Assembly (NCBI RefSeq): GCF_001424265.1
Contig: NZ_LMOV01000025.1
Span: 208,240-272,239, forward strand
Origin: Acidovorax sp. Leaf160
Lineage (GTDB): Bacteria > Pseudomonadota > Gammaproteobacteria > Burkholderiales > Burkholderiaceae_C
Length of the DNA stretch: 64,000 nucleotides
Direction: 5' to 3'
Shown here: positions 34,379 to 43,807 of the stretch, one piece after another
How the letters are laid out: each line of letters opens with the position of its first letter
Numbering within the stretch: position 1 is the stretch's first letter
The notes under the pieces: model-generated
The model's database searches: none
The model's input: the letters and a program-made list of their open reading frames with translations, nothing else
What the model was told of the DNA's origin: nothing
Program-made: the position numbers and the translations under genes

Positions 34379-34993
34379 TTACTTTCCCGCCACATTGGCA
34401 GCGCCAGCCGGCGTAGCGGCCTTCTGCGCGTCAGAGGCACGCATCAACCGGAACCGCAAATTGAACGACGCCACGCGGCGTTGCTCACGGGGCGTCAGCG
34501 CTACATTGGTAGCGATGATCTCAACCAGTTCGGGTTTGCCGAGCCAGGGCGTCTTGTCCGTCAGATTGCGCAACATCTCGGACACCCGTTCGTTCGACTG
34601 CGCCATGCCTTGCATGGTGACGATCTCGCCCTCCTGCTTGAGGCTGGTGATGTAGACCCCGTCCGGCAACTGCTTCACGAGCTCGTTCAACAAGTGAACC
34701 GGCAGATTCCGGTCGGCTTGCAGGTCTTCGACCGCTTTCTGGCGGGCGCGCAGAGAGGCGATCTCGCTCTCGATGGAGGCGATTTCCTTGATCTGGCCCT
34801 CCAGGACCGTGATCTCGTTCTTCAGGAACGCGTTGCGCTCCTGCTGGTTGGTGATCATCATCTGGAACCACCAGTAGATGAGCCCGGCAATCGCCAGACC
34901 GACCAGTGCCGAAGCCAACATCGTCGCCTGGTAGGCCTCACGCCGCCGCTTGCGCGCAGCCTCCCGGTGCGGGAGCAAATTGATCAGAATCAC
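34379..34993 (-). CDS. pilN: Type IV pilus assembly protein PilN
   Basis: The MILINLLPHREAARKRRREAY start is the cytoplasmic INLLP motif that docks into PilM. One transmembrane helix follows (LASALVGLAIAGLIYWWF), then a coiled coil and a ferredoxin-like periplasmic domain. At 204 residues it is normal. Its ATG overlaps the pilM stop (ATGA), and pilO begins 4 bp after its stop. Confidence 0.95.
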   Translation of the reverse strand: MILINLLPHREAARKRRREAYQATMLASALVGLAIAGLIYWWFQMMITNQQERNAFLKNEITVLEGQIKEIASIESEIASLRARQKAVEDLQADRNLPVHLLNELVKQLPDGVYITSLKQEGEIVTMQGMAQSNERVSEMLRNLTDKTPWLGKPELVEIIATNVALTPREQRRVASFNLRFRLMRASDAQKAATPAGAANVAGK

Positions 34994-36069
34994 TGCAGGA
35001 ACCTCCGCATCGCCAGCCCGCAGGATGTCAGGTACGACGGTGCTTCGCGCACCATCTTCTTCATGCGCACTGCGTTGCCGATCTCCATGCCGTCAAAAGG
35101 ATTGACCGACGAGCAGGCGAAGCCGGTCGCCTTGACCACGGCTTCGGTCAGCCCGGGCAAAGGCGCGGAGCCGCCGGCCAGCATGATGTGATCGACCCGG
35201 TTGTACGGCGTGCTGGTGAAGAAGAACTGCAGTGCCCGGCTGATTTCATGCGACATGCTTTCCACGAAGGGGCGCAGCACGGCGGACTGGTAGTCCTCCG
35301 GCAGGTCGCCGCTGCGCTTCTTGCTTTCGGCTTCTTCCTGGGAAAAGCCGTACTGGCGCACGATGAGCTGCGTGAGCTGCGCGCCGCCGAAGGCCTGGTC
35401 GCGGTCGTACAGCACTTCCTCGTTGCGGATCACCTGCAGACTGGTGGTCAAGGCGCCGACCTCGAAGAGCGCCACCAGGGAATCCACGCCCCGGTTGGGC
35501 AGCGCCTCGATCAGACGCCCAGCCGCCAGACGCGAGGCATGGGACTCTATGTCCATGATGACGGGCTTGAGTCCAGCGGCTTCAGCCAGACCCTGGCGGT
35601 CCTGCACTTTTTCACGGCGCGATGCCGCGATGAGGACATCCACGTCGCCCGACGCATTCTTGGTGGGGCCGACAACGCAGAAGTCCAGACTCACCTCGTC
35701 CAGCGAAAAAGGAATGTATTGATTGGCTTCGGATTCGACCTGGACTTCCAGCTCCTGCTCCGACAGCCCTCCCGGCAGGGAGACCCGCTTGGTGATCACT
35801 GCGGAGGGCGGCAGGGCCAGCGCCACGTTGCGCGTGCGGGTACCGCTCTTTTTCACCAGGCGCCGCAACGCCTCGGCCACCTCATCGAACTTCTCGATGT
35901 TGCCGTCGGTAATCCAGCCCCGCTCCAGTTGTTCCATGGCGCAGCGCTCCAGAACGAGGGCTCCCGCCTTGTCGCGGCCGAGCTCCACCAGCTTCACGCT
36001 GGAAGAGCTGATGTCTATACCCAGCAGGGGCGCCGACTGTCGATTGAACAAAGACCCCAGTGAGATCAA
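34990..36069 (-). CDS. pilM: Type IV pilus actin-like protein PilM
   Basis: Cytoplasmic actin-like ATPase fold (FtsA-like) that anchors PilN. LLGIDISSSSVKLVELG is the phosphate-1 segment and LFEVGALTTSLQVIRN and IMLAGGSAPLPGL further nucleotide-site segments. I place the start at TTG 36069 because GAGGGG stands 6 bases upstream and homologues begin MISLGSLF; the alternative GTG at 36090 adds seven residues. It opens pilMNOPQ, divergent from mrcA. Confidence 0.93.
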   Translation of the reverse strand: MISLGSLFNRQSAPLLGIDISSSSVKLVELGRDKAGALVLERCAMEQLERGWITDGNIEKFDEVAEALRRLVKKSGTRTRNVALALPPSAVITKRVSLPGGLSEQELEVQVESEANQYIPFSLDEVSLDFCVVGPTKNASGDVDVLIAASRREKVQDRQGLAEAAGLKPVIMDIESHASRLAAGRLIEALPNRGVDSLVALFEVGALTTSLQVIRNEEVLYDRDQAFGGAQLTQLIVRQYGFSQEEAESKKRSGDLPEDYQSAVLRPFVESMSHEISRALQFFFTSTPYNRVDHIMLAGGSAPLPGLTEAVVKATGFACSSVNPFDGMEIGNAVRMKKMVREAPSYLTSCGLAMRRFLQ

Positions 36070-36357
36070 GATGAGCCCCTCGTTAAACACCCAGCGGGCG
36101 CAACATTACCTAACACTTACCGCTACATGCTAGCAGTCCGTCATACCCCGGCAAAGTCTTTTGCACCCGTGTAACAAGTCCGCCGTTGTCAAAAGCAGAC
36201 GTTCTTTTCCTACACGCGGAACGGGCAAAGCCGGCTCATGTCGCGCGGGTAAGGGGTGTGCAGTACCTGGCAATGGGCACAAACTGGTTTCATGGGTGGC
36301 CTCACCCTTGCACACCTGCCATTTTTATAATGGTGGGTTCACTTCACAAAGCGCTAC
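36070..36357. promoter_or_regulatory. Divergent promoter region pilM / mrcA
   Basis: A 288-bp region between two outward operons. For mrcA there is a perfect TATAAT at 36326-36331, 26 bp before the ATG, inside the small inverted repeat CCATT / AATGG. I found no equally clear -35 box at 17 bp. No gene is supported here. Confidence 0.5.
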
Positions 36358-38736
36358 ATGCCGCCTCCAGCCAAAGCCCCGTCCACCCCACCCGCCTCGC
36401 CTGCCTGGTGGCGTGTCCTTTTGCGAGTGCTCGCCTGGATCGTTGGCATCGGAGCCGCCCTGGGCCTGGCCGGCGTGCTGACCATCGCCGTAGCGCTGGC
36501 CGTGGCCTATCCCAACCTGCCTGACGTGTCGGATCTGGCGGACTACCGCCCCAAACTGCCGCTGCGCGTCTACTCGACAGAGGGCGCGTTGCTGGGTGAG
36601 TTCGGCGAAGAGCGGCGCAATCTGACCCCCATCCAGGACATCCCCAAGGTGATGACCGATGCCGTGCTGGCCATCGAAGACGCCCGCTTCTTCGAGCATG
36701 GCGGCGTCGACTACAAGGGCGTTGTCCGCGCGGCGCTGGCCAACCTGGGCCGGGTGAAGAGCCAGGGCGCGTCGACCATCACCATGCAGGTGGCCCGCAA
36801 CGTCTACCTGTCGTCGGAGAAAACCTTCACGCGCAAGATCTACGAGATCCTGCTGACGTTCAAGCTCGAGCACCTGCTGACGAAAAACCAGATCCTCGAG
36901 ATCTACATGAACCAGATCTATCTGGGCAACCGTGCCTACGGTTTCTCCGCTGCAGCGGAAACCTATTTCGGCAAGCCGCTCAAGTCCATCTCCATCGCCG
37001 AGGCCGCCATGCTGGCCGGGCTGCCCAAGGCCCCATCGGCCTACAACCCGATCAGCAACCCCAAGCGGGCGCGCATCCGCCAGCAGTACATCATCGAGCG
37101 GATGCAGGAAAACGGCTTCATCACGGCCGAGCAGGCCGCAGAGGCCAAGGCCGAGGACCTCAAGCTGCGCTCCGGCAACGACAGCACCCGCATCCACGCC
37201 GAATACGTGGCGGAAATGGCGCGCCAGCTGATCTTCGCCCAGTACGGCAACGAGGCCTACACGCGTGGCCTGAACGTGTACACCACGCTCAATGCCGGGG
37301 ACCAGGAAGTGGCCTACACCGCGCTGCGCAGGGGCATCATGGATTACGAACGCCGCCAGCATTACCGTGGCCCCGAAAAGTTCGTCACCCTGCCCGACGA
37401 CCCCCAGGAAGCCGAAGATGCGATTGACGATGCTTTGTCAGGCCACCCGGACAACGGCGACGTGCTGTCTGCCGTGGTGCTGCAGGCCAGCGCCAAGAAG
37501 ATCGTGGCTGCCCGTGCCAATGGCGAGCCGTTCGAGATCACCGGCGATGGCCTGAAGCCCGTGCAGTCGGGCCTGAGCGACAAGGCGCCGCCCAACATCA
37601 AGCTCCGCCGGGGCGCCATCATCCGCGTGGTGCAGACACCGAAGAAGACCTGGGAGGCCACGCAGCTGCCCGAGGTCGAAGGCGCCTTCGTCGCCGTCGA
37701 TCCACGCTCGGGTGCCATCAAGGCCCTGGTCGGCGGCTTCGATTTCGACAAGAACAAGTTCAACCACGTGACCCAGGCCTGGCGCCAGCCCGGCTCCAGC
37801 TTCAAGCCGTTCATCTACTCGGCCGCGCTCGAAAAGGGCTTCACGCCCGCGACGGTGATCAACGATGCGCCGCTCTTCTTCAGTGCCGGCGTCACTGGCG
37901 GCCAGCCGTGGGAGCCCAAGAACTACGACGGCAAGTACGACGGCCCGATGACGATGCGCACCGGCCTGGCGCGCTCCAAGAACGTGATCTCGATCCGCAT
38001 CCTGCAGGCCGTCGGCCCGAAGAACGCGCAGGAATGGGTGAGCCGCTTCGGTTTCGACGCCGAGAAGCACCCACCCTACCTGACGATGGCGCTGGGCGCG
38101 GGCTCGGTTACCGCGATGCAGATGGTGTCGGCGTACTCCGTGTTCGCCAACGGCGGCTACCGCGTCAACCCCTACCTGATCAGCCGCGTGACCGACCACA
38201 AGGGCCGCATCCTCTCGGACTTCCAGCCACCGGCGACGGCCGAAAACCCCCGGGTGATCGAGGCGCGCAACGCCTTCATCACCAACAGCCTGCTGCAGGA
38301 AGTGACCCGCTCGGGCACCGCGGCCCGCGCCCAGGCCACGCTCAAGCGCCCGGACATCTACGGCAAGACCGGCACCACCAACGATGCGGTCGATGCCTGG
38401 TTCGCCGGCTTCCAGCCCACCATCGCCGCGGTCACCTGGATCGGCTACGACACACCACGCAACCTGGGCAGCAGGGAAACCGGCGGGGGCCTGAGCCTGC
38501 CGATCTGGATCAGCTTCATGGAGCGCGCCCTGAAGGGCGTGCCGGTGGCCGAACCCACGGTGCCGGCCGGCGTGACGAACGTGGGCGGCGAGTGGTTCTA
38601 CGACGAGTACGCACGCAATGCCGGCATCGCCAGCGTCGGCATGGAAGACCACGCGCCTGCAGCGCCGGGCACGGCGCCACCGGCTCCGCCGCCGGCCGAG
38701 GAACGCAGCCGCATCCTGGATCTGTTCCGCAACTGA
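36358..38736 (+). CDS. mrcA: Class A penicillin-binding protein 1A
   Basis: Bifunctional peptidoglycan synthase with one membrane anchor (about residues 19-50). The glycosyltransferase domain carries AIEDARFFEHGGVD, QGASTITMQVARN and RKIYEILL; the transpeptidase has Ser480 in PGSSFKPF (SxxK), Ser540 in RSKN (SxN) and Lys670 in GKTGTT (KTG). An OB-like insert lies between the domains (KIVAARANGEPFEITG). The 792-residue length is normal, and a Pro/Ala-rich tail ends it. Divergent pairing with pilM is conserved in many proteobacteria. Confidence 0.97.
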   Translation: MPPPAKAPSTPPASPAWWRVLLRVLAWIVGIGAALGLAGVLTIAVALAVAYPNLPDVSDLADYRPKLPLRVYSTEGALLGEFGEERRNLTPIQDIPKVMTDAVLAIEDARFFEHGGVDYKGVVRAALANLGRVKSQGASTITMQVARNVYLSSEKTFTRKIYEILLTFKLEHLLTKNQILEIYMNQIYLGNRAYGFSAAAETYFGKPLKSISIAEAAMLAGLPKAPSAYNPISNPKRARIRQQYIIERMQENGFITAEQAAEAKAEDLKLRSGNDSTRIHAEYVAEMARQLIFAQYGNEAYTRGLNVYTTLNAGDQEVAYTALRRGIMDYERRQHYRGPEKFVTLPDDPQEAEDAIDDALSGHPDNGDVLSAVVLQASAKKIVAARANGEPFEITGDGLKPVQSGLSDKAPPNIKLRRGAIIRVVQTPKKTWEATQLPEVEGAFVAVDPRSGAIKALVGGFDFDKNKFNHVTQAWRQPGSSFKPFIYSAALEKGFTPATVINDAPLFFSAGVTGGQPWEPKNYDGKYDGPMTMRTGLARSKNVISIRILQAVGPKNAQEWVSRFGFDAEKHPPYLTMALGAGSVTAMQMVSAYSVFANGGYRVNPYLISRVTDHKGRILSDFQPPATAENPRVIEARNAFITNSLLQEVTRSGTAARAQATLKRPDIYGKTGTTNDAVDAWFAGFQPTIAAVTWIGYDTPRNLGSRETGGGLSLPIWISFMERALKGVPVAEPTVPAGVTNVGGEWFYDEYARNAGIASVGMEDHAPAAPGTAPPAPPPAEERSRILDLFRN

Positions 38737-38878
38737 TCCGGGGCACCGGCGGGGCGGGCGGGCGGAGATCCGCGGCGAGAGACCTGCCCGGCACCCGGGG
38801 TGCGGGCCGGGACGTCCGCCGGCGGTGGGTCATCAGCCCTTGCGGCCGGCCTGCCCACCCCTGCCCTGCCAGCGCAAC

Positions 38879-39208
38879 TCAGTGGTCGAAGCGCAGCGGC
38901 ATGCCCGCCTGCTGGCTGGCGTTGTCGTTCAGCGCCGCGAAGAACTCCAGACCGCCCTTGGTGTCCTGCCACTGCGCGCCATCGAAGCGATAGTGGTAGC
39001 CGCCGGTGCGCGCCGCGAGCCAGATCTCGTGCAGGGGCTTTTGCTGGTTGATGACGATCTGGCTGCCATTGGCGAACGTGATGGTGATCATGCCGCCCAC
39101 CCGCTGGGCGTCCAGGTCGGCGTCGGTGGCGTCGTTGATCCGGTCGCAGGCTTGTTCCACGGCCAGCAGGAGTTTTTCGGCCTGGTCCAGAAATTCGAGG
39201 TCCGTCAT
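38879..39208 (-). CDS. cyaY: Iron-sulfur cluster assembly protein CyaY (frataxin)
   Basis: Frataxin homologue that binds iron and tunes the cysteine desulfurase. From ATG 39208 it has 109 residues: an acidic first helix ([14 protein letters not shown], then [10 protein letters not shown]) and the beta-sheet [29 protein letters not shown] with GGYHYRFD and W residues, all typical. It is divergent from lptM with only 9 bp between the two starts, so the promoters must lie within the coding sequences. Confidence 0.95.
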   Translation of the reverse strand: MTDLEFLDQAEKLLLAVEQACDRINDATDADLDAQRVGGMITITFANGSQIVINQQKPLHEIWLAARTGGYHYRFDGAQWQDTKGGLEFFAALNDNASQQAGMPLRFDH

Positions 39209-39217
39209 TACAATTTG

Positions 39218-39532
39218 ATGATGTTGAGAGCTTCCCAAATTCTAGTCAGGACGATCGCCCTTGCCGCGAGCATGGCGGCAGTCGCCGGCTGCGGCCAGCG
39301 GGGGCCGTTGTTTCTGCCGACCGAGCCGGCTGCGGCCCAGCGCGCCACCCTGCCGCAAACGCTGACGCCGTTCGTGCAGCGGCAGCAGGCGGCCCAGCCA
39401 CCCGCTGCCAGCCCCGCCCCAGCGGCACCGCCGGCCACCCCTGACGCCCCTTCCAGCGCCACTCCCTTGGTGCCCGCATCTCCCGACTCGCCGGCCTCTG
39501 CTGCTTCTCCCGCCTCGCCTTCCAAGCCATGA
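39218..39532 (+). CDS. lptM: LPS translocon maturation chaperone LptM (YifL-like lipoprotein)
   Basis: A short lipoprotein with lipobox VAGC (Cys25) followed at once by GQRGPLFLP, the near-invariant motif of the YifL/LptM family, which assists LptD folding at the outer membrane. The remaining 70 residues are Ala/Pro/Ser-rich and disordered, longer than in E. coli. It overlaps lysA by 4 nt (ATGA). The cyaY-lptM neighbourhood is conserved; the start may be the second of two adjacent ATGs. Confidence 0.88.
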   Translation: MMLRASQILVRTIALAASMAAVAGCGQRGPLFLPTEPAAAQRATLPQTLTPFVQRQQAAQPPAASPAPAAPPATPDAPSSATPLVPASPDSPASAASPASPSKP

Positions 39533-40821
39533 CCACGCCCTCCCCCCTGCCCGGCCACCCGCACATCGCCTACCGCGGTGACGCCCTGTTCATCGAAGCG
39601 CTGCCCCTGTCCGATCTGGCGCGCGAGCACGGCACGCCGCTCTACGTCTATTCGAAGGCGTCGATGCTCTCGGCGCTGGCCGCCTATCAGCGCGGCTTCG
39701 CGGGCCGCAAGGTGCAGATCTGCTATGCGATGAAGGCCAACTCGTCGCTGGGCGTGCTCCAGGTCTTCGCGCAGCAGGGCTGCGGGTTCGACATCGTCTC
39801 GGGCGGCGAGCTGCAGCGCGTGCTGGCTGCGGGCGGCGATCCGCGCAAGATCATCTTCTCCGGCGTGGGCAAGACGCGCGCCGAGATGCGCAATGCGCTG
39901 GCCACCGGCATCGGCTGCTTCAACGTGGAGAGCGAATCGGAGCTGGACGTGCTGAGCGAAGTCGCCGTGGCGATGGGCACCCGGGCGCCGATCAGCATCC
40001 GCGTGAACCCGAACGTCGACCCGAAGACCCATCCCTACATCTCCACTGGCCTCAAGGGCAACAAGTTCGGCGTGGCCCATGAGCGCACGCTGCAGGCATA
40101 CCAGCATGCCGCCTCGCTGCCCGGTTTGCAGGTGGTGGGCATCGACTTCCACATCGGCTCGCAGATCACCGACGAGACGCCCTACCTGGACGCCACCGAC
40201 CGCCTGCTCGACCTGGTGCAGGCCATCGAAGGCGCGGGCATTCCCATCCACCACATCGATTTCGGTGGTGGCCTGGGCATCAACTACAACGGCGACACGC
40301 CACCCGAAGCCGATGCCCTGTGGGCCAAGCTGTTGGCCAAGCTGGACGCACGGGGATATGGCGACCGGCAATTCATGATCGAGCCGGGCCGCTCGCTGGT
40401 GGGCAATGCCGGCGTGTGCCTGACCGAGGTGCTCTACGTGAAGCCGGGCGAGCAGAAGAATTTCTGCATCGTCGATGCCGCGATGAACGACCTGCCCCGC
40501 CCGGCCATGTACCAGGCGTTCCACGCCATCGTGCCGCTGCAGGCGGGCGGCAGTGCGGCGGCGCTTGAGCAGGTCTACGACGTGGTCGGCCCGGTCTGCG
40601 AGAGCGGCGACTGGATCGGCCGCGACCGTGCGCTGGCGGTGCAGCCCGGCGACCAATTGGCGGTGCTGTCGGCAGGCGCCTACTGCAGCTCCATGGGCAG
40701 CAACTACAACACCCGCGCCCGCCCTGCCGAGGTGCTGGTGGATGGCGCCACGGCGCACCTGATCCGCTCGCGCGAGACGGTGAGCGATATCTTCCGCTGC
40801 GAGCAGCTCGTCCAGGCCTGA
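39529..40821 (+). CDS. lysA: Diaminopimelate decarboxylase LysA
   Basis: PLP enzyme that decarboxylates meso-diaminopimelate to lysine. Lys69 in ICYAMKANSSLGVL is the Schiff-base lysine; HIGSQI, IDFGGGLGINY and EPGRSLVGNAG hold the phosphate, and GPVCESGDW holds the active-site cysteine from the partner subunit, with GAYCSSMGSNYN at the end. Length 430 is usual. It is coupled to lptM by an ATGA overlap. Confidence 0.97.
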   Translation: MTTPSPLPGHPHIAYRGDALFIEALPLSDLAREHGTPLYVYSKASMLSALAAYQRGFAGRKVQICYAMKANSSLGVLQVFAQQGCGFDIVSGGELQRVLAAGGDPRKIIFSGVGKTRAEMRNALATGIGCFNVESESELDVLSEVAVAMGTRAPISIRVNPNVDPKTHPYISTGLKGNKFGVAHERTLQAYQHAASLPGLQVVGIDFHIGSQITDETPYLDATDRLLDLVQAIEGAGIPIHHIDFGGGLGINYNGDTPPEADALWAKLLAKLDARGYGDRQFMIEPGRSLVGNAGVCLTEVLYVKPGEQKNFCIVDAAMNDLPRPAMYQAFHAIVPLQAGGSAAALEQVYDVVGPVCESGDWIGRDRALAVQPGDQLAVLSAGAYCSSMGSNYNTRARPAEVLVDGATAHLIRSRETVSDIFRCEQLVQA

Positions 40822-40891
40822 CCACGCCCCGGCCGCGCCCCCCCTGGCTCATCGGGCCGAGGCGGCGCCCCGGCCGGCGCTTCACGCCTGC

Positions 40892-40933
40892 TTGACGCGC
40901 ATCAAGGGCCCTGCGGCAGTGCGGCCCTACAGT
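40892..40933 (+). promoter_or_regulatory. FNR/Anr-like box and -10 of the MBL-fold gene
   Basis: TTGAC GCGC ATCAA (40892-40905) differs from the FNR consensus TTGAT-N4-ATCAA by one base. TACAGT at 40928-40933 would serve as -10, putting the transcription start near 40940 and the box centre at about -41.5, the class II activator position. The ATG follows 25 bp later. Confidence 0.6.
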
Positions 40934-40964
40934 GGCCGTTTCCACTGCCCAGAAGACCGCCGCC

Positions 40965-41783
40965 ATGGCCCAGCCGCCCGTTGAGCTCTACCGCGATGCG
41001 CAGCATGCCTGCCTGATGTTCCCCGACCTGATCGAGGAAGGCGGCCAGGCCGTGCAGGCCAACCAGTTCCTCATCGTCGACGGCGACACGGGCGCCATCA
41101 TCGACCCCGGTGGCAACCTGGCGTTCAACGAACTGTTCGTCGGGATGAGCCAGCACTTCCCGCCGCACAAGCTCTCCTACCTGATCGCCTCGCACGCCGA
41201 CCCGGACATCATCGCCTCGCTGGACCGGTGGATGACCAGCACGCGTGCCACCCTCGTCATCTCCCGCGTGTGGGAGCGGTTCGCACCGCACTTCACCAAG
41301 GTCGGCAAGACCGAGAACCGCGTGATCGGCGTGCCCGACGAAGGCGGCCACCTGCCGCTGGGCCGCCATGAACTGGTGCTGCTGCCCGCGCACTTCCTGC
41401 ACTCCGAGGGCAACTTCCACTTCTACGACCCGGTGAGCCGCATCCTCTTCACGGGGGATCTGGGCGTGTCGATGACGAGCGGCGCCGAGGCCCGCGTGCC
41501 GGTGACCCAGCTTGCGCCGCACATTCCGCGCATGGAGGGCTTCCACCGGCGCTACATGGTGTCCAACAAGATCCTGCGGCTCTGGACCCGCATGGCACGG
41601 CAGCTCGACATCGCCATGCTGGTGCCGCAGCACGGCGCGCCCATCCTGGGCCCGGCGGCCATCCGGGACTTCTTCGACTGGCTGGACCAGCTGCAGTGCG
41701 GCATCGACCTGTTCGGCGAAGCCGCCTACCGCCTGCCCACCGCGCGGATCGACCCGTCGGTGCGGGGCGGCCCAGGCCGCTGA
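40965..41783 (+). CDS. Metallo-beta-lactamase-fold protein of the oxygen-binding diiron (ODP/flavodiiron-like) type
   Basis: A 272-residue MBL-fold protein without a flavodoxin domain. NQFLIVDGDTGAIIDPGGN is the first strand pair; SHADPDIIAS takes the place of the HxExD metal motif, followed by LPAHFLHSEGNFHFYDP, LFTGDLG and VPQHGAPI with further ligands. This pattern is that of the oxygen-reducing or oxygen-sensing diiron lactamase-fold proteins. I chose ATG 40965 because an upstream GTG at 40932 would overlap the -10 box. A role in oxygen or NO handling is inference, supported by the FNR-like site. Confidence 0.82.
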   Translation: MAQPPVELYRDAQHACLMFPDLIEEGGQAVQANQFLIVDGDTGAIIDPGGNLAFNELFVGMSQHFPPHKLSYLIASHADPDIIASLDRWMTSTRATLVISRVWERFAPHFTKVGKTENRVIGVPDEGGHLPLGRHELVLLPAHFLHSEGNFHFYDPVSRILFTGDLGVSMTSGAEARVPVTQLAPHIPRMEGFHRRYMVSNKILRLWTRMARQLDIAMLVPQHGAPILGPAAIRDFFDWLDQLQCGIDLFGEAAYRLPTARIDPSVRGGPGR

Positions 41784-41810
41784 GGGCACGGCCGGAAATA
41801 CAAGCCAAAT

Positions 41811-41863
41811 AGAGCTTTTGCGCCCACCAATCAAGCACCTTATGCTATCATTTTAATAGCATA
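41811..41863 (+). repeat. AT-rich two-hairpin element, copy 6
   Basis: AATCAAGCAC, then TATGCTAT (41841-41848) and ATAGCATA (41856-41863), perfect 8-bp arms around seven bases. It lies between two convergent genes and could end transcription in both directions. Confidence 0.78.
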
Positions 41864-41864
41864 A

Positions 41865-42488
41865 TCACTGTCGAGGCGGCACTTTCAGTCGCTGGGTGCG
41901 CCTGTGGTTCCAGACCCGCCAGGCCAGCAGCGCCGCGATGATGGCCGCGTAGATCGCGACCTCGCCGAAATGGTTCTTGCCCGCGCGCATCCAGAAGAAA
42001 TGCAGCAGCGCGAGTGCAGCGACGGCATAGACGGTGCGGTGCAGGGCCTGCCAGCGCTTGCCCCCCAGCCAGCGGATCGCCCGGTTGAACGACGTGGCAG
42101 CCAGGGCGAGCAGCAGCACGAAAGCCAGCATGCCCACCAGAATGAACGGACGCTTGGCGACATCGAGCACGATTTCGCCCAGGTCGAACCCCATGTCGAA
42201 CCAGCTGTAGCACAGCAGGTGCAACAGGGCATAGAAAAAGACGAACAGCCCCAGCATGCGCCGGAAACGCGCCAGCGGCGCCAGACCGAACTGCACGCGC
42301 AGCGGCGTGACGGCCAGCGCCACGCACAGCAGCCGCAGCGTCCAGTCGCCCGTGGAGCGGATCAGCGCCTCGGCCGGGTTGGCGCCCAGCTGGTTGGCCA
42401 GCGCGCCATAGAAGAGCCAGGCGAACGGCCCCAGGCACAGCGCGAACACCACCGGCTTCGCGGCCGGATGCAGCAACCACTTCTTCAT
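41865..42488 (-). CDS. msrQ: Protein-methionine-sulfoxide reductase heme-binding subunit MsrQ
   Basis: Inner-membrane b-type cytochrome that passes electrons from the quinone pool to periplasmic MsrP. Of the 207 residues most lie in about six hydrophobic helices; heme-ligand histidines are in FFYALLHLLCY, QALHRTVYAVAALALLHFFW. From ATG 42488; the longer frame adds a poor N-terminus. It follows msrP after 118 bp. Confidence 0.94.
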   Translation of the reverse strand: MKKWLLHPAAKPVVFALCLGPFAWLFYGALANQLGANPAEALIRSTGDWTLRLLCVALAVTPLRVQFGLAPLARFRRMLGLFVFFYALLHLLCYSWFDMGFDLGEIVLDVAKRPFILVGMLAFVLLLALAATSFNRAIRWLGGKRWQALHRTVYAVAALALLHFFWMRAGKNHFGEVAIYAAIIAALLAWRVWNHRRTQRLKVPPRQ

Positions 42489-42606
42489 GCAATGCGGCCC
42501 GCAAGGGACGGTATGCGCGGCGCCCACGCTTCGGGCGCAGCGGCCCCGGAAGAGAACCGGCCGCGGGCAGCCAGCGCCTGACTGTCGTCCATCAGCATCG
42601 GGAGTA

Positions 42607-43605
<999 letters not shown>

Positions 43606-43781
43606 GGGTCGATCTCCGGGTCTTGAGGGGCGGCAGCGGGGCGCGGCGACGTCGGTCAATCTAACTGAATCGCGCGGGCTGCGCTGGCCCTCGGCTTTTT
43701 GCGAAAACGCGGGGGCATGCTAGGTACGCAGGCCGCCCCCGGCTGGATCACCGGCAGGCGTGCAGCCCCTCCCCTGCCTGG

Positions 43782-43807
43782 CGCTTTAGCCCCCGGGGGC
43801 TAAAGCG
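43782..43807 (-). terminator. 26-bp perfect palindrome overlapping the ccsB stop
   Basis: Arms CGCTTTAGCCCCC (43782-43794) and GGGGGCTAAAGCG (43795-43807) are perfectly complementary and contain the ccsB stop codon (43800-43802). No T-tract follows, so it may act as a barrier to RNA degradation or a weak terminator rather than a classic one. Confidence 0.5.

Noticed and set aside
38737..38878. Terminator between mrcA and cyaY
   Set aside because: The gap is GC-rich with several imperfect stems, but none has a clean stem plus T-tract, so I did not call one.
40932..40964. GTG start for the MBL-fold gene at 40932
   Set aside because: It would lie on the predicted -10 box and adds residues not expected in the family; ATG 40965 is better placed.
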